NCBI RefSeq assembly: GCF_011806385.1
Contig: NZ_JAATOX010000006.1
Span: forward strand, 1-64,000
Source of the DNA: Phaeobacter sp. HF9A
Lineage (GTDB): Bacteria; Pseudomonadota; Alphaproteobacteria; Rhodobacterales; Rhodobacteraceae
Direction: 5' to 3'
Length of the DNA stretch: 64,000 nucleotides
The notes beneath the pieces are model-generated. The model saw nothing but the letters and a program-made list of their open reading frames with translations, was not told the DNA's origin and did no database searches. Of this stretch, positions 28,802 to 38,800 are shown piece after piece. Positions within the stretch are counted from its first letter, which is position 1; each line of letters starts with the position of its first letter. Made by a program: the position numbers and the translations under genes.

Positions 28802-29965
28802 ATGCATTTCGGCATGAAAGATGAACAAAGGATGATCGTCGAGACCACCCGCACCTTTGTCGAAAAGGAGCTCTATCCGCATGAGCAGGAAATCGAGCGC
28901 AGCGGCCATCTTGATATGGACCTGGTGAAAGAGATCCAGGCCAAGGCGATCAACGCCGGGCTTTACGCTGCGAATATGCCCGCAGAGGTCGGCGGGGCGG
29001 GCCTCGATACGCTGACGTGGCTGATGTATGAAAAGGAACTCGGCCGCGCCAATTATGCGCTGCACTGGACCGGCGTTGCGCGTCCCTCGAATATCCTGCT
29101 GGCTGGCACCAAGACCCAAAAAGAGCAATATCTGTTCCCCTGTATCCGGGGCGAAAAATGGGACTGTCTGGCGATGACAGAACCCGGCGCTGGCTCCGAT
29201 CTGCGCGGCATGTCTGCCACTGCGCGCAAGGAGGGTGAGGATTGGATCCTGAACGGCACCAAGCACTTTATCTCCCACGCCGACATCGCAGATTTCGCCA
29301 TCGTCTTTGTCGCCACCGGCGAAGAGGACACCCCGCGCGGCAAGAAGAAAAAGATCACCGCCTTTTTTGTCGATAAAGGCACCCCCGGCTTCACGGTGCG
29401 CGCGGGGTATCACAACGTCTCCCATCGCGGCTACAGCAATGCGGTGCTGGAATTCGACGACTGTCGCCTGCCCTCCGCTGCCATCCTCGGCGAGCTGCAC
29501 AAAGGGTTCGAGGTCGCGAACACCTGGCTCGGCGCCACCCGGCTGCAAGTCGCGGCAACCTGCCTTGGCCGGGCCGAGCGAGCACTGCAACATGCGCTGG
29601 AGTATGCCGCAGAGCGCACACAATTCGGCCAGCAGATCGGCAAGTTCCAGGGGGTCTCCTTCAAGTTGGCCGATATGGCGACGGAACTGAAAGCGGCGAA
29701 CCTGTTGACCTGGGAGGCCGGTTGGAAATTCGATCAGGGCAGCGTCACCGAAAGCGACATGTCGATGGCCAAGCTCAAGGCGACGGAAATGCTCGCCATG
29801 GTTGCAGATGAGGCGATCCAGATCCATGGCGGCATGGGACTGATGGAGGAGTTGCCCCTCGAACGCATCTGGCGCGACGCGCGTGTGGAGCGTATCTGGG
29901 AAGGAACCAGTGAAATTCAGCGGCATATCATCAGCCGCGAAATACTGCGACCGCTAGGAGGCTGA
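28802..29965 (+). CDS. Acyl-CoA dehydrogenase
   Basis: A 387-residue FAD enzyme that introduces an alpha-beta double bond into an acyl-CoA. The substrate/FAD motif CLAMTEPGAGSDLRGM near residue 122 and the C-terminal EGTSEIQRHIISREIL are typical, and IHGGMGLMEELPLERIWRDA near residue 340 fits the family. The catalytic base is probably the Glu in WEGTSE near residue 369. It is followed by a SelW-like gene, an NDP-forming CoA ligase and a CaiD-like hydratase, suggesting a pathway that activates, desaturates and hydrates an unusual acid. A relation to CaiA-type reductases is possible but not shown. Confidence 0.92.
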   Translation: MHFGMKDEQRMIVETTRTFVEKELYPHEQEIERSGHLDMDLVKEIQAKAINAGLYAANMPAEVGGAGLDTLTWLMYEKELGRANYALHWTGVARPSNILLAGTKTQKEQYLFPCIRGEKWDCLAMTEPGAGSDLRGMSATARKEGEDWILNGTKHFISHADIADFAIVFVATGEEDTPRGKKKKITAFFVDKGTPGFTVRAGYHNVSHRGYSNAVLEFDDCRLPSAAILGELHKGFEVANTWLGATRLQVAATCLGRAERALQHALEYAAERTQFGQQIGKFQGVSFKLADMATELKAANLLTWEAGWKFDQGSVTESDMSMAKLKATEMLAMVADEAIQIHGGMGLMEELPLERIWRDARVERIWEGTSEIQRHIISREILRPLGG

Positions 29966-29968
29966 CCC

Positions 29969-30283
29969 ATGACCGAGACCACCCACACCCCGCACAAACC
30001 CAACGTGAGCATCACCTATTGCATCGGCTGCAACTGGCTGCTGCGGGCGGCGTGGATGGGGCAGGAATTGCTCTCCACCTTTCAGGAACAACTCGGTGGC
30101 GTCACCCTGATTCCCGGCGAGATCGGCGGCACCTTCGAGATCACCGTGGATGGCGAACTGCTCTGGGAACGCAAGCGGGATGGTGGCTTTCCGGATGTCA
30201 AAGAGCTGAAAACCCGGCTGCGTGACATCATCAACCCGGGCCAGGATCTTGGTCATCTGGATCGCGATAGCTCCGGTGAATGA
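29969..30283 (+). CDS. SelT/SelW/SelH-family selenoprotein-like redox protein (Cys form)
   Basis: A 104-residue thioredoxin-fold protein of the Rdx/SelW family. The redox motif is Cys18-x-x-Cys21 in ITYCIGCNWLLRA, where eukaryotic relatives have selenocysteine; here the codon is ordinary cysteine. GEIGGTFEITVDGELLWERK and FPDVKELKTRLRD follow as in the family. It sits three bases after the acyl-CoA dehydrogenase and overlaps or abuts the CoA ligase, so it is part of this operon. Its redox partner is unknown. Confidence 0.87.
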   Translation: MTETTHTPHKPNVSITYCIGCNWLLRAAWMGQELLSTFQEQLGGVTLIPGEIGGTFEITVDGELLWERKRDGGFPDVKELKTRLRDIINPGQDLGHLDRDSSGE

Positions 30284-30290
30284 TCCCAAA

Positions 30291-32330
30291 ATGCAGGCTC
30301 TAAAAAGGCTATTTCAGCCCAAAAGCATCGCTGTGATTGGCGGCGGTGCCTGGTGCGCTGCGGTGATCGAACAATGCATCAAGATGGGGTTTGAGGGCGA
30401 TATCTGGCCCGTCCACCCCACGGCCGACGAGGTCGCTGGCCTGTCCGCATACCGTGATGTCAGCGCCCTACCCGCCGCGCCGGACGCGAGCTTCATCGGG
30501 GTGAACCGTGTGACGACCGTTGAAATCCTGCGCGCCCTGGCCGCGCGCGATGCCGGTGGTGCGGTCTGTTTTGCATCGGGCTTTATGGAGTCTGACGCCG
30601 AAGATGCAGAAGCGGCCGACCTTCAGGCGCAGTTGCTGGAGGCCGCCGGCGAGATGCCGATCCTCGGGCCGAACTGCTATGGGTTTATCAACTATCTCGA
30701 CGGGGCGCTGCTCTGGCCGGATCAACATGGCGGGGAGCGGGTGGAAAGCGGCGTCGCGATCCTGACCCAGAGCTCCAACATCGCGCTCAACCTGACGATG
30801 CAACGGCGCGCCCTGCCACTGGCCTATGTGGTCACCTGCGGCAATCAGGCCCAGACCGGCCTTGCCGCCATTGGCGAGGCGCTGCTGGACGACACCCGCG
30901 TCACCGCACTGGGGCTGCACATCGAAGGGGTCGGCGATCTGCGCGCCTTTGAGGCACTGGCCGCCAAGGCGCGCCAGCTGGGCAAGCCGATTATTGCACT
31001 CAAACTCGGCCAATCCTCGCAGGCCCGCGCCGCGATGCTGTCCCACACTGCCTCGCTCGCCGGGGGGGACGCCGGGGCGCAGGCGCTGCTGGCTCGGCTC
31101 GGAATTCCCCGGCTCCACGATCTGCCCTCCTTTCTGGAAACGCTGAAACTGTTGCATGTGGTTGGCCCTCTGCCCTCCACCCGGATCGCAACGATGAGCT
31201 GTTCGGGCGGCGAGGCCAGCCTTTCTGCGGATACCGCCCATGGGCGTGGTGTCAGCTTCCCGCCGCTGAATGACCGCCAACAGAACGATCTGCGTGCGGC
31301 TCTAGGGCCGATGGTGGCGCTGGCCAATCCGCTCGACTATCACACCTATATCTGGCGCGATCAGGCCGCGATCACCCGGACCCTCGCTGCCTTGGCGGAT
31401 CCGCAGCAGGCGCTGACCATCCTGATTGCGGATTTCCCGCGTGGTGATCGTTGCGATACCACGGATTGGGCCTGCACCCTGCAAGCCGCGATTGCTGCAC
31501 GCGCAGAGACCGGACAGAATATCGCCCTGCTTGCGACCCTGCCGGAGCTCTTGCCCGAGGATCTGGCAGCAGAGCTTCTTGCTGCGGGCGTGGTGCCCCT
31601 GCTCGGCCTGCCGGAGGCCATGACCGCGATCCAGGCGGCCGCCACGGCCCAACCAACGACCCCGCCACCGCTGCTGCTGCCGACCCCCTCGCACAGTGAC
31701 CCGGATCTGGTGCCCGAAGGCGAGGCCAAGACCTGGCTCTCCCGCTTTGGCCTCCGGGTGCCGCGCGCCAAACTGGCCCGCACGGTTGTCGCCGCCCGCG
31801 CCGTGGCGGCGGATATCGGCTATCCTGTTGTGCTCAAGGGCGAAGGCATCGCCCACAAGACCGAAGACGGCGCGGTGAAGCTGAACCTCTGCTCCGGGCA
31901 GGAGGTCAGCGACGCCGCCGTCGCCATGCCCACCAATCGTTTTCTCATCGAGGAAATGATCCCCGATGCGGTCGCCGAACTGTTGATCGGCGTGATCAAG
32001 GATCCGGCGCATGGGTTTGTGCTGACCCTGGCCGCTGGTGGCACGCTGACCGAAATCATGCAGGATCAGGCCTCCCTGCTGCTGCCCGCAAGTGACGAGA
32101 TGCTGAATACCGCCCTCGACAGCCTGCGCATCGCGCCCCTGCTGGCCGGGTATCGCGGCGCGCCGGCAGCGGATCGCGCGGCCATCCTGCGCGCCATCCG
32201 CGCGGTGGAAGCCTATGTGCTGGCCGAGGCCGAAGGGCTGGAAGAGATTGAAATAAACCCGCTGCTCTGCACGCCCACGGATGCGGTGGCGGCAGATGCG
32301 TTGATACGCCGAAAGGACCTGTTGCGATGA
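30291..32330 (+). CDS. Acetate-CoA ligase family (NDP-forming acyl-CoA synthetase)
   Basis: A 679-residue fused NDP-forming acyl-CoA synthetase. The CoA-binding Rossmann domain begins PKSIAVIGGG, the succinyl-CoA-synthetase-like middle domain has the phosphohistidine motif MLSHTASLAGGDAGAQ (His252), and the C-terminal ATP-grasp domain includes YPVVLKGEGIAHKTEDGAVKL and EIEINPLL. The ATG at 30291 is chosen; a GTG at 30276, overlapping the previous gene, is possible, and neither has a good ribosome-binding site. It presumably activates the acid used by the neighbouring dehydrogenase and hydratase. ATP-dependent DMSP lyase DddX belongs to this superfamily, but nothing here points to it specifically. 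Confidence 0.88.
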   Translation: MQALKRLFQPKSIAVIGGGAWCAAVIEQCIKMGFEGDIWPVHPTADEVAGLSAYRDVSALPAAPDASFIGVNRVTTVEILRALAARDAGGAVCFASGFMESDAEDAEAADLQAQLLEAAGEMPILGPNCYGFINYLDGALLWPDQHGGERVESGVAILTQSSNIALNLTMQRRALPLAYVVTCGNQAQTGLAAIGEALLDDTRVTALGLHIEGVGDLRAFEALAAKARQLGKPIIALKLGQSSQARAAMLSHTASLAGGDAGAQALLARLGIPRLHDLPSFLETLKLLHVVGPLPSTRIATMSCSGGEASLSADTAHGRGVSFPPLNDRQQNDLRAALGPMVALANPLDYHTYIWRDQAAITRTLAALADPQQALTILIADFPRGDRCDTTDWACTLQAAIAARAETGQNIALLATLPELLPEDLAAELLAAGVVPLLGLPEAMTAIQAAATAQPTTPPPLLLPTPSHSDPDLVPEGEAKTWLSRFGLRVPRAKLARTVVAARAVAADIGYPVVLKGEGIAHKTEDGAVKLNLCSGQEVSDAAVAMPTNRFLIEEMIPDAVAELLIGVIKDPAHGFVLTLAAGGTLTEIMQDQASLLLPASDEMLNTALDSLRIAPLLAGYRGAPAADRAAILRAIRAVEAYVLAEAEGLEEIEINPLLCTPTDAVAADALIRRKDLLR

Positions 32331-33115
32331 CCGAGAGCTCCCCCGTCAAGACCCGCCGCGACGGCGCCATACTGGAAGTGACACTGGACCGCCCCAAGGC
32401 CAATGCCATCGACCTTGCGACCTCCCGCATCCTGGGCGAGACCTTTCTGGGTTTTCGCGACGACCCGGACCTGCGGGTGGCGATTCTCACCGGTGGCGGC
32501 GAGAAGTTCTTTTGCCCCGGCTGGGACCTGAAGGCGGCTGCGGCGGGCGATGCCGTGGACGGCGACTATGGCGTCGGCGGCTTTGGCGGCTTGCAGGAGC
32601 TGCGCGACATGAACAAACCGGTGATTGCGGCGGTGAACGGCATTGCCTGCGGCGGCGGGCTGGAACTGGCGCTTTCGGCGGATCTCATTCTTGCGGCGGA
32701 GCATGCCACCTTTGCGCTGCCGGAAATCCGCTCTGGCACCGTTGCCGATGCGGCCTCGATCAAGCTGCCCAAGCGCATTCCCTATCACATCGCCATGGAG
32801 CTTTTGCTGACCGGGCGCTGGTTTGATGCCGAGGAGGCGCATCGCTGGGGTCTGGTGAACGAGATCGTCGCGGCGGATCAATTGATGGACCGCGCCCGGG
32901 AATTGGCCCGTCTGCTCGCCTCCGGCCCGCCGCTGGTTTATGCGGCAATCAAGGAAATCGTGCGCGACGCCGAGGATTCCAAATTTCAGGACGCCATGAA
33001 CCGGATCACCGGTCGGCAGCTGCGGACGGTGGATGTGCTTTATGGCTCAGACGACAACCGCGAGGGCGCCCTGGCCTTCTCGAAAAAGCGAGATCCGGTC
33101 TGGAAAGGACGCTGA
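32327..33115 (+). CDS. Carnitinyl-CoA dehydratase-like enoyl-CoA hydratase
   Basis: A 262-residue crotonase. It closely resembles E. coli CaiD, with TLDRPKANAID near residue 19, GWDLKAAA near residue 65 and the C-terminal LAFSKKRDPVWKGR. The two catalytic glutamates are present as Glu113 (GGGLELALSAD) and Glu133 (ALPEIRSG). The loop after Glu133, usually GxxPDxGG, reads GTVADAAS, so Pro and both Gly are lost. The start overlaps the CoA ligase by four bases. Crotonobetainyl-CoA is a reasonable guess at substrate, but no caiB or caiC is nearby. Confidence 0.85.
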   Translation: MTESSPVKTRRDGAILEVTLDRPKANAIDLATSRILGETFLGFRDDPDLRVAILTGGGEKFFCPGWDLKAAAAGDAVDGDYGVGGFGGLQELRDMNKPVIAAVNGIACGGGLELALSADLILAAEHATFALPEIRSGTVADAASIKLPKRIPYHIAMELLLTGRWFDAEEAHRWGLVNEIVAADQLMDRARELARLLASGPPLVYAAIKEIVRDAEDSKFQDAMNRITGRQLRTVDVLYGSDDNREGALAFSKKRDPVWKGR

Positions 33116-33286
33116 CGAATGATTGACCAAGCGACGTTTCACCCCGACGAAATCTTCGTAGCCAAGCCAAGATGATATCCAAAATCAGGATCTTATGCAG
33201 CAATACGTAATGTTGATCCGGTCAGTGGCGTGTTTCGGCATGCTCTCGACTTGCATCCGCGCTTTTCCGGTCGCATGGTCCGACGC

Positions 33287-34177
33287 ATGAGCACAGAAAC
33301 ACGCAAAACACTCCTCTGTCTTGGCTTTGGCTACACCGCGCGCGCGCTGGCCGCGCGGCTCCTGGATCAGGGCTGGCGGGTCATCGGCACCACCCGAAAC
33401 AGCGGCGACTCGGCGCCGATGCAGGGCGTCGAGCTGGTAACCTGGCCCGGCGAGGCAATTCCGCTGGACGGCGTGACCCATATCCTGGTCTCCATCAGCC
33501 CGACCAGCGAGGGCGACCCCGTGGTCAATGCGCTGCAAGATCAGATCACCCAGATTTCAACCCTGGAGTGGCTCGGCTATCTTTCCACCACTGCGGTCTA
33601 TGGCGACCAGGATGGCGCCTGGGTTGACGAGTCAACCCCGGCCCTCCCCTCCAGCCAACGCGGCGAGTGGCGTGCCCAGGCAGAGGCCGCCTGGCAGGCG
33701 CTGCCGGATCTGCCGCTGCATGTCTTTCGCCTCGCCGGGATTTACGGCCCGGGGCGCGGCCCCTTTGCCAAGCTGATGGCGGGCAAGGCGCGGCGCATCG
33801 TGAAGCCGGGGCAGGTGTTTTCCCGCATTCACGTAGACGATATTGCGCAGGTTCTGATGGCCTCCATCGCGCGCCCAAATCCCGGCGCGATCTATAACGT
33901 CTGTGATGATGAGCCCGCACCACCGCAGGACGTTCTGGGCTATGCTGCCGAGCTTCTTGGCCTGCCCGTCCCCGCCGAAGTGCCCTTTGACGAGGCAGGC
34001 ATGAGCCCAATGGCCCGCAGTTTTTACGGCGAAAACAAGCGCGTCCACAACACCCGCATCAAGGAGGAGCTGGGCGTCTCGCTGCTCTATCCGGAGTATC
34101 GCAGCGGTTTGCAGGCGGTGCTGGCGGCCGAAGACATGGAAAACTTCACGCCGCCCTCAGATCCGCCCGCGCTCTAA
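33287..34177 (+). CDS. NAD(P)-dependent epimerase/dehydratase-like protein (SDR)
   Basis: A 296-residue protein of the atypical/extended short-chain dehydrogenase group similar to YeeZ. The nucleotide-binding loop is LGFGYTARALAARLL near residue 12, and YLSTTAVYGDQDG near residue 100 and FRLAGIYGPGRGPF near residue 148 match the family. The classical YxxxK catalytic pair is not obvious. The ATG at 33287 is chosen because it starts just before the Rossmann strand; an upstream ATG at 33230 would add an implausible basic leader. Substrate unknown. Confidence 0.83.
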   Translation: MSTETRKTLLCLGFGYTARALAARLLDQGWRVIGTTRNSGDSAPMQGVELVTWPGEAIPLDGVTHILVSISPTSEGDPVVNALQDQITQISTLEWLGYLSTTAVYGDQDGAWVDESTPALPSSQRGEWRAQAEAAWQALPDLPLHVFRLAGIYGPGRGPFAKLMAGKARRIVKPGQVFSRIHVDDIAQVLMASIARPNPGAIYNVCDDEPAPPQDVLGYAAELLGLPVPAEVPFDEAGMSPMARSFYGENKRVHNTRIKEELGVSLLYPEYRSGLQAVLAAEDMENFTPPSDPPAL

Positions 34178-34198
34178 CGGGCGCTCAGGTCGAAGCCT

Positions 34199-34864
34199 TT
34201 AGAAATCGAGATCCGCGTAATGCGCCGGCGGGCGGAACCCGGGCACCTGATCCGCCAGGATGGAGCGAAACGCCGGGCGCGATTTGATCTTGGCATACCA
34301 ATCCTTGACCACCGCAGAGCGATCCCAGTCCACATCCGAAATATAATCCAGCGAAGAGAGATGCGCCGCGGCGGCAAAATCCGCCAAGGACATGCTGTCC
34401 CCCGCCAGCCAGCGGCGATGGTCCAGAAGCCAGGACATATAATCAATATGATACTTGATCGCCTTGGCGCCGGATTTGACATTGCCGCTATCGGGGTAGC
34501 CCTCGCCGGTCATCTTCTTGTTGACCCGCTCATAGAGCAGCTTTGAGGTCACCTCGTGGTGGAATTTGTCGTCGAACCAATTGACCAGGCGACGCACCTC
34601 CAGCCGTTCTTCGGCGGATTTGGGCATCAGCGAGGGGGCTGGGCGGGTTTCTTCGATATATTCGCAGATCGGGGCGCTTTCGGCCATCAGCATCCCATCC
34701 AGCCGCAGCACCGGCACCTTGGCCGCCGGGTTGCGGCGCAGGAAATCGGCCTCCTTCTCCCAATAGCGTTCCTCGACAAGCTCCACCTCGATCTTCTTTT
34801 CAGCCAGTGACAGGCGGACCTTGCGGCAGAAGGGGGACAGGGGGACATGATAGAGACGTGCCAT
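34199..34864 (-). CDS. Glutathione S-transferase family protein
   Basis: A 221-residue protein with an N-terminal thioredoxin-like GST domain (LYHVPLSPFCRKVRLSLAEK, then the cis-Pro region KVPVLRLDG and ESAPICEYIE) and a C-terminal helical domain (DFAAAAHLSSLDYI near residue 170). The candidate catalytic residue is Ser9 or Cys12 in SPFCRK. An in-frame start at 34909 would add 15 residues of unlikely leader, so 34864 is preferred. Bacterial GSTs of this type conjugate or reduce electrophiles; the substrate is unknown. Confidence 0.9.
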   Translation of the reverse strand: MARLYHVPLSPFCRKVRLSLAEKKIEVELVEERYWEKEADFLRRNPAAKVPVLRLDGMLMAESAPICEYIEETRPAPSLMPKSAEERLEVRRLVNWFDDKFHHEVTSKLLYERVNKKMTGEGYPDSGNVKSGAKAIKYHIDYMSWLLDHRRWLAGDSMSLADFAAAAHLSSLDYISDVDWDRSAVVKDWYAKIKSRPAFRSILADQVPGFRPPAHYADLDF

Positions 34865-34930
34865 GGGCGTCCAGAGCTCTCCGTTTGTTGGGGTTTGCAG
34901 ACCCAGCAATGCCTTGCCGGAACAAAAACA

Positions 34931-35671
34931 TCAATGCTCGAAACACGCGGCGCGGCCGTCGCGTTCGATGGTGGCGGCCCCATCCATGATCTGACGGGCC
35001 CTTTTGCGCATAAACTTGCCGGGTTGGGTCGCGGATCGGTCTTTTGGGTTCGGCAGAAGCGCCGCAATCAGCGCCGCCTGCTGTGGGCTGAGCGCCTCTG
35101 GCCCCACCCCGAAATAATGCCGGGCGGCCGCGTCGGCCCCAAAGATGCCATCCCCCATCTCGGCCACGTTCAGGTAAACCTCGACGATGCGGCGCTTGCT
35201 CCAGGTGGCTTCGACCACCGGGGTCATGAAGGTTTCCAGCGCCTTTCTGACCCAGCTGCGCCCCTGCCAGAGGAAAACGTTCTTGACCACCTGCTGGGTC
35301 AGGGTTGAGCCGCCACGTTTAGCACCGGCCTCCAACGCGCTGCGAATGGCGTCAACGTCAAACCCCCAATGCTCGCAAAACCGCGCATCCTCTGCCGCCA
35401 CGACAGAGCGTGCCAGCACCGGGGCAATATCCTCGATCGGGACCCATTCGCGATCCACCTCGCCTAGACGGCGTTTCTCAGCCCAAATCGTGTGGGTGAT
35501 CGGCGGGTTCACCACCGAAAACAGAAGTATCAGCAGAAACAGGAAGGCCAGAACGCCCAGACCCACCCGCAAGACCCAACGACGGAGCCGAAGCCACAGG
35601 GCGCGAGGGCTCCAGCGCGCGGCTTTGGATTTCGAGGTTCGGGGTGTTTTCTTGCGCGCTGCTTTTGCCAT
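34931..35671 (-). CDS. mtgA: Monofunctional peptidoglycan glycosyltransferase
   Basis: A 246-residue membrane-anchored enzyme that polymerises lipid II into glycan strands. A basic N terminus is followed by a single transmembrane segment at about residues 36-56, then the GT51 domain with catalytic Glu in VVAAEDARFCEHWGFD near residue 95, GGSTLTQQVVKN near residue 122, RKALETFMTP, KRRIVEVYLNVAEMG near residue 160 and the C-terminal AALIAALLPNPK. No transpeptidase domain. It shares its direction with gltB but the gltB terminator separates them. Confidence 0.95.
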   Translation of the reverse strand: MAKAARKKTPRTSKSKAARWSPRALWLRLRRWVLRVGLGVLAFLFLLILLFSVVNPPITHTIWAEKRRLGEVDREWVPIEDIAPVLARSVVAAEDARFCEHWGFDVDAIRSALEAGAKRGGSTLTQQVVKNVFLWQGRSWVRKALETFMTPVVEATWSKRRIVEVYLNVAEMGDGIFGADAAARHYFGVGPEALSPQQAALIAALLPNPKDRSATQPGKFMRKRARQIMDGAATIERDGRAACFEH

Positions 35672-35791
35672 GCCCCTCTATAGGACAGGGATTGGAGGCA
35701 CTCCAACAGAGAAAACCCGCAAGCCGCAATTTTGCCTCTGGCGGGTCAGCGCGCGGCCAGGACCGGCATGGATCTCGGGGTCACGCACGTC

Positions 35792-35825
35792 AAAAAAGCC
35801 CCACAGGCCAAGGCACTGCGGGGCT
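35792..35825 (-). terminator. Terminator of gltDB
   Basis: On the minus strand AGCCCCGCAG and CTGTGGGGCT pair over ten positions with one G-T, followed by a run of six T. It lies 45 bases after the gltB stop. A second perfect 9-bp stem, GAATAAGAG/CTCTTATTC (35835-35855), stands between the stop and this terminator. Confidence 0.85.
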
Positions 35826-35869
35826 CAGGTTCAGGAATAAGAGGATCTCTTATTCTCGGGGATTTGTGC

Positions 35870-38800
35870 TCACTCTGCCGGAACAGCAGAGGCTTCGAGC
35901 GCAATCGGATGGGGCAGCTTGTCCAGCATCTCTTTCGGGCAGACCTGAAGGAAGTTTGCTTTCTCGCTGTCCCAATGTTGCAGGATCTCGGCGGCTTTGC
36001 GGCTGCCGGTTTCCTCCAGGTGACGCTCGACCAGCGCCTTCAGCTCTGCCTCCCAATGCGCCACGGTGACCGGGCAGGTGACCAGGCTTTCCATGTTCAT
36101 CAGGTGTTCGGCTGTGCCCTCGGGATCATAGAGATAGGCCATGCCCCCGGTCATACCGGCCCCGAAGTTGGCGCCGAGGGTGCCGAGAATCACCGCCACA
36201 CCGCCGGTCATATATTCACAGCCGTTGGTGCCGCAGCCCTCGATCACCACTTTGGCCCCCGAGTTACGCACGGCAAAACGCTCGCCCGCGCGACCCGCGG
36301 CAAAGAGATAGCCATCGGTCGCCCCGTAAAGGACCGTATTGCCGATGATGGTGTTCTCCGACGCGGTCAGCGGGCTGACCTGCGGCGGGCGCACCACCAC
36401 GATACCGCCCGAGAGCCCCTTGCCGACATAGTCGTTGGCATCGCCGGAGACTTCCAGCTTCAGACCCGGTGCAGCAAAAGCACCCAGCGATTGGCCGGCA
36501 GAGCCTTGCAGCTTCACCGTCAGATGGTCGGGTTGCAGGGAATTCCGCATGCCGAAGTTCTGCACGATGTGGCTCGACGTGCGGGTGCCGACGGTCCGAT
36601 GGGTGTTTTGCACCGAATAGGACAGTTGCATCTTTTCACCGTCCTTCAGGAACCGCGCGGCGTCACGCACGATTTCCGCATCCAGCGTATCTGGCACCGG
36701 ATTGCGCGGCTTGTCGCGGTTGTAGACGATATTTGCCGAGCCATCGACGGTGATCAGCAGCGGATTGAGATCCAGATCGTCCAGATGCGCCGAGCCACGC
36801 GACACCTGCGCCAGCAGATCCGCCCGACCGATCACATCATCCAGCGAGCGCGCGCCGATGGAGGCGAGGATTTCGCGGACTTCCTGAGCGTAGAAGGTAA
36901 TGAGGTTCACCACCTTGTCGGCGTTTCCGGTGAATTTGGCCCGCAGCGCGTCATCCTGGGTGCAGACCCCCACCGGGCAGGTGTTGGACTGGCACTGACG
37001 CACCATGATGCAGCCCATGGCAATCAGCGCGGCGGTGCCGATGCCGTATTCCTCGGCGCCCATCATCGCGGCCATGACAATGTCACGCCCGGTGCGCAGA
37101 CCGCCATCGGTGCGCAGGGTCACACGATCCCGCAGGTTGTTCATCGCCAGAACCTGATGCGCCTCGGTGAGGCCCATTTCCCACGGAAGGCCAGCATATT
37201 TGATCGAGGTCGCGGGCGAGGCCCCGGTGCCGCCATTGTGGCCGGAAATCAGGATGATATCCGCCTTGGCCTTGGCGACGCCGGCGGCAATGGTGCCAAC
37301 GCCCGAAGAGGCCACGAGTTTCACCGTCACCTTGCAGCGCGGGTTGATCTGCTTGAGGTCATAGATCAGCTGCGCCAGATCCTCGATCGAGTAGATATCG
37401 TGGTGCGGCGGCGGCGAGATCAGGGTCACACCCTTGGTCGAATGGCGCAGCTTGGCGATCAGGTCGGTGACCTTCATGCCGGGCAGCTGGCCACCCTCGC
37501 CGGGTTTTGCACCCTGCGCCACTTTGATTTCCAGCTCTTCGCAGTGCAGCAGATATTCCGCCGTCACCCCAAAGCGACCGGAGGCCACCTGTTTGATCTT
37601 CGCCGAAGCGTTGTCGCCATTGGGTTCCGGCGTGAAATCATCCGGGCTCTCGCCGCCCTCGCCCGAGTCCGACTTAGCGCCGATGCGGTTCATGGCGATC
37701 GACAGCGTGCGGTGCGCCTCTGGCGACAGTGCACCCAGCGACATGCCCGGCGTCACGAAACGCTTGCGGATCGAGGTGATCGATTCCACCTCTTCGATCG
37801 GGATCGCCTTGCCCAGCGGCTTGATGTCCAGAAGGTCGCGCAGGTGGATCGGCGGGTTCGACTGCATCTTGGCGGAATACTGTTTCCACAGCTCATACGA
37901 GGCGCGGTTACAGGCCATTTGCAGCATATGCATCGAGGTCGCTTCCCAGGCGTGTGTCTCGCCGGATTTGCGCGCCTTGTAGAAACCACCGATCGGCAGG
38001 ATGCCTTCGGGTTGGTTCCAGCCTTTGGCATGGATTTCCTCGGCCTTCACCTGAATACCCGACACACCGATGCCGGAAATCCGCGAGGTCATGCCCGGGA
38101 AATATTCCGCCACCATGGCACGGGACAGGCCGACAGCCTCAAAATTGAGACCACCGCGATAGGAGGAAATCACCGAAATCCCCATCTTCGCCATGATCTT
38201 CAACAGGCCCTGGTCGATCGCCTCGCGGTAGCGGGCGACGTTTTCGGTCAGGCTGCCGTCCAGCAGGCCACGCTCGATCCGGTCAGCGAGACTGTCTTCG
38301 GCCAGATAGGCGTTCACCACGGTCGCGCCACAGCCGATCAGCACCGCAAAGTAATGCGGGTCGATACATTCAGCGGAGCGCACATTGAGCGAGCAGAAGG
38401 TGCGCAGCCCCTTGCGGATCAGATGCGAATGCACGGCGGAGGTTGCCAGGATCATCGGCATCGCCACTTTTTCCGGCCCGGAATATTGGTCGGTCAGCAC
38501 GATATGGGCGGCACCGGAGCGCACTGCTTCTTCGACTTCGGCGCGGATCCGAGTCAGCGCGCTGTGCAGGGAACCACCACCAGGGGCAAAGGTACAGTCG
38601 ATCTCAGCCAGTTTTGTGCCCAGGCTCTCGATCAGCTTGTCCCATTGGCCATTGCCGACAAAGGGGCTTTCCAGCACGGCGATCTCGGTCTGAGAGCCGT
38701 CCTCGTCCAGCACGTTCTTGAGGTTGCCAAACCGCGTCTTGAGGCTCATCACGCGATATTCGCGCAGGGAGTCGATCGGCGGGTTGGTCACCTGGCTGAA

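Noticed and set aside
33119-33175. Short reading frame of 18 codons after the CaiD-like gene
   Set aside because: It has no clear ribosome-binding site, no recognisable features and is too short to support as a gene.
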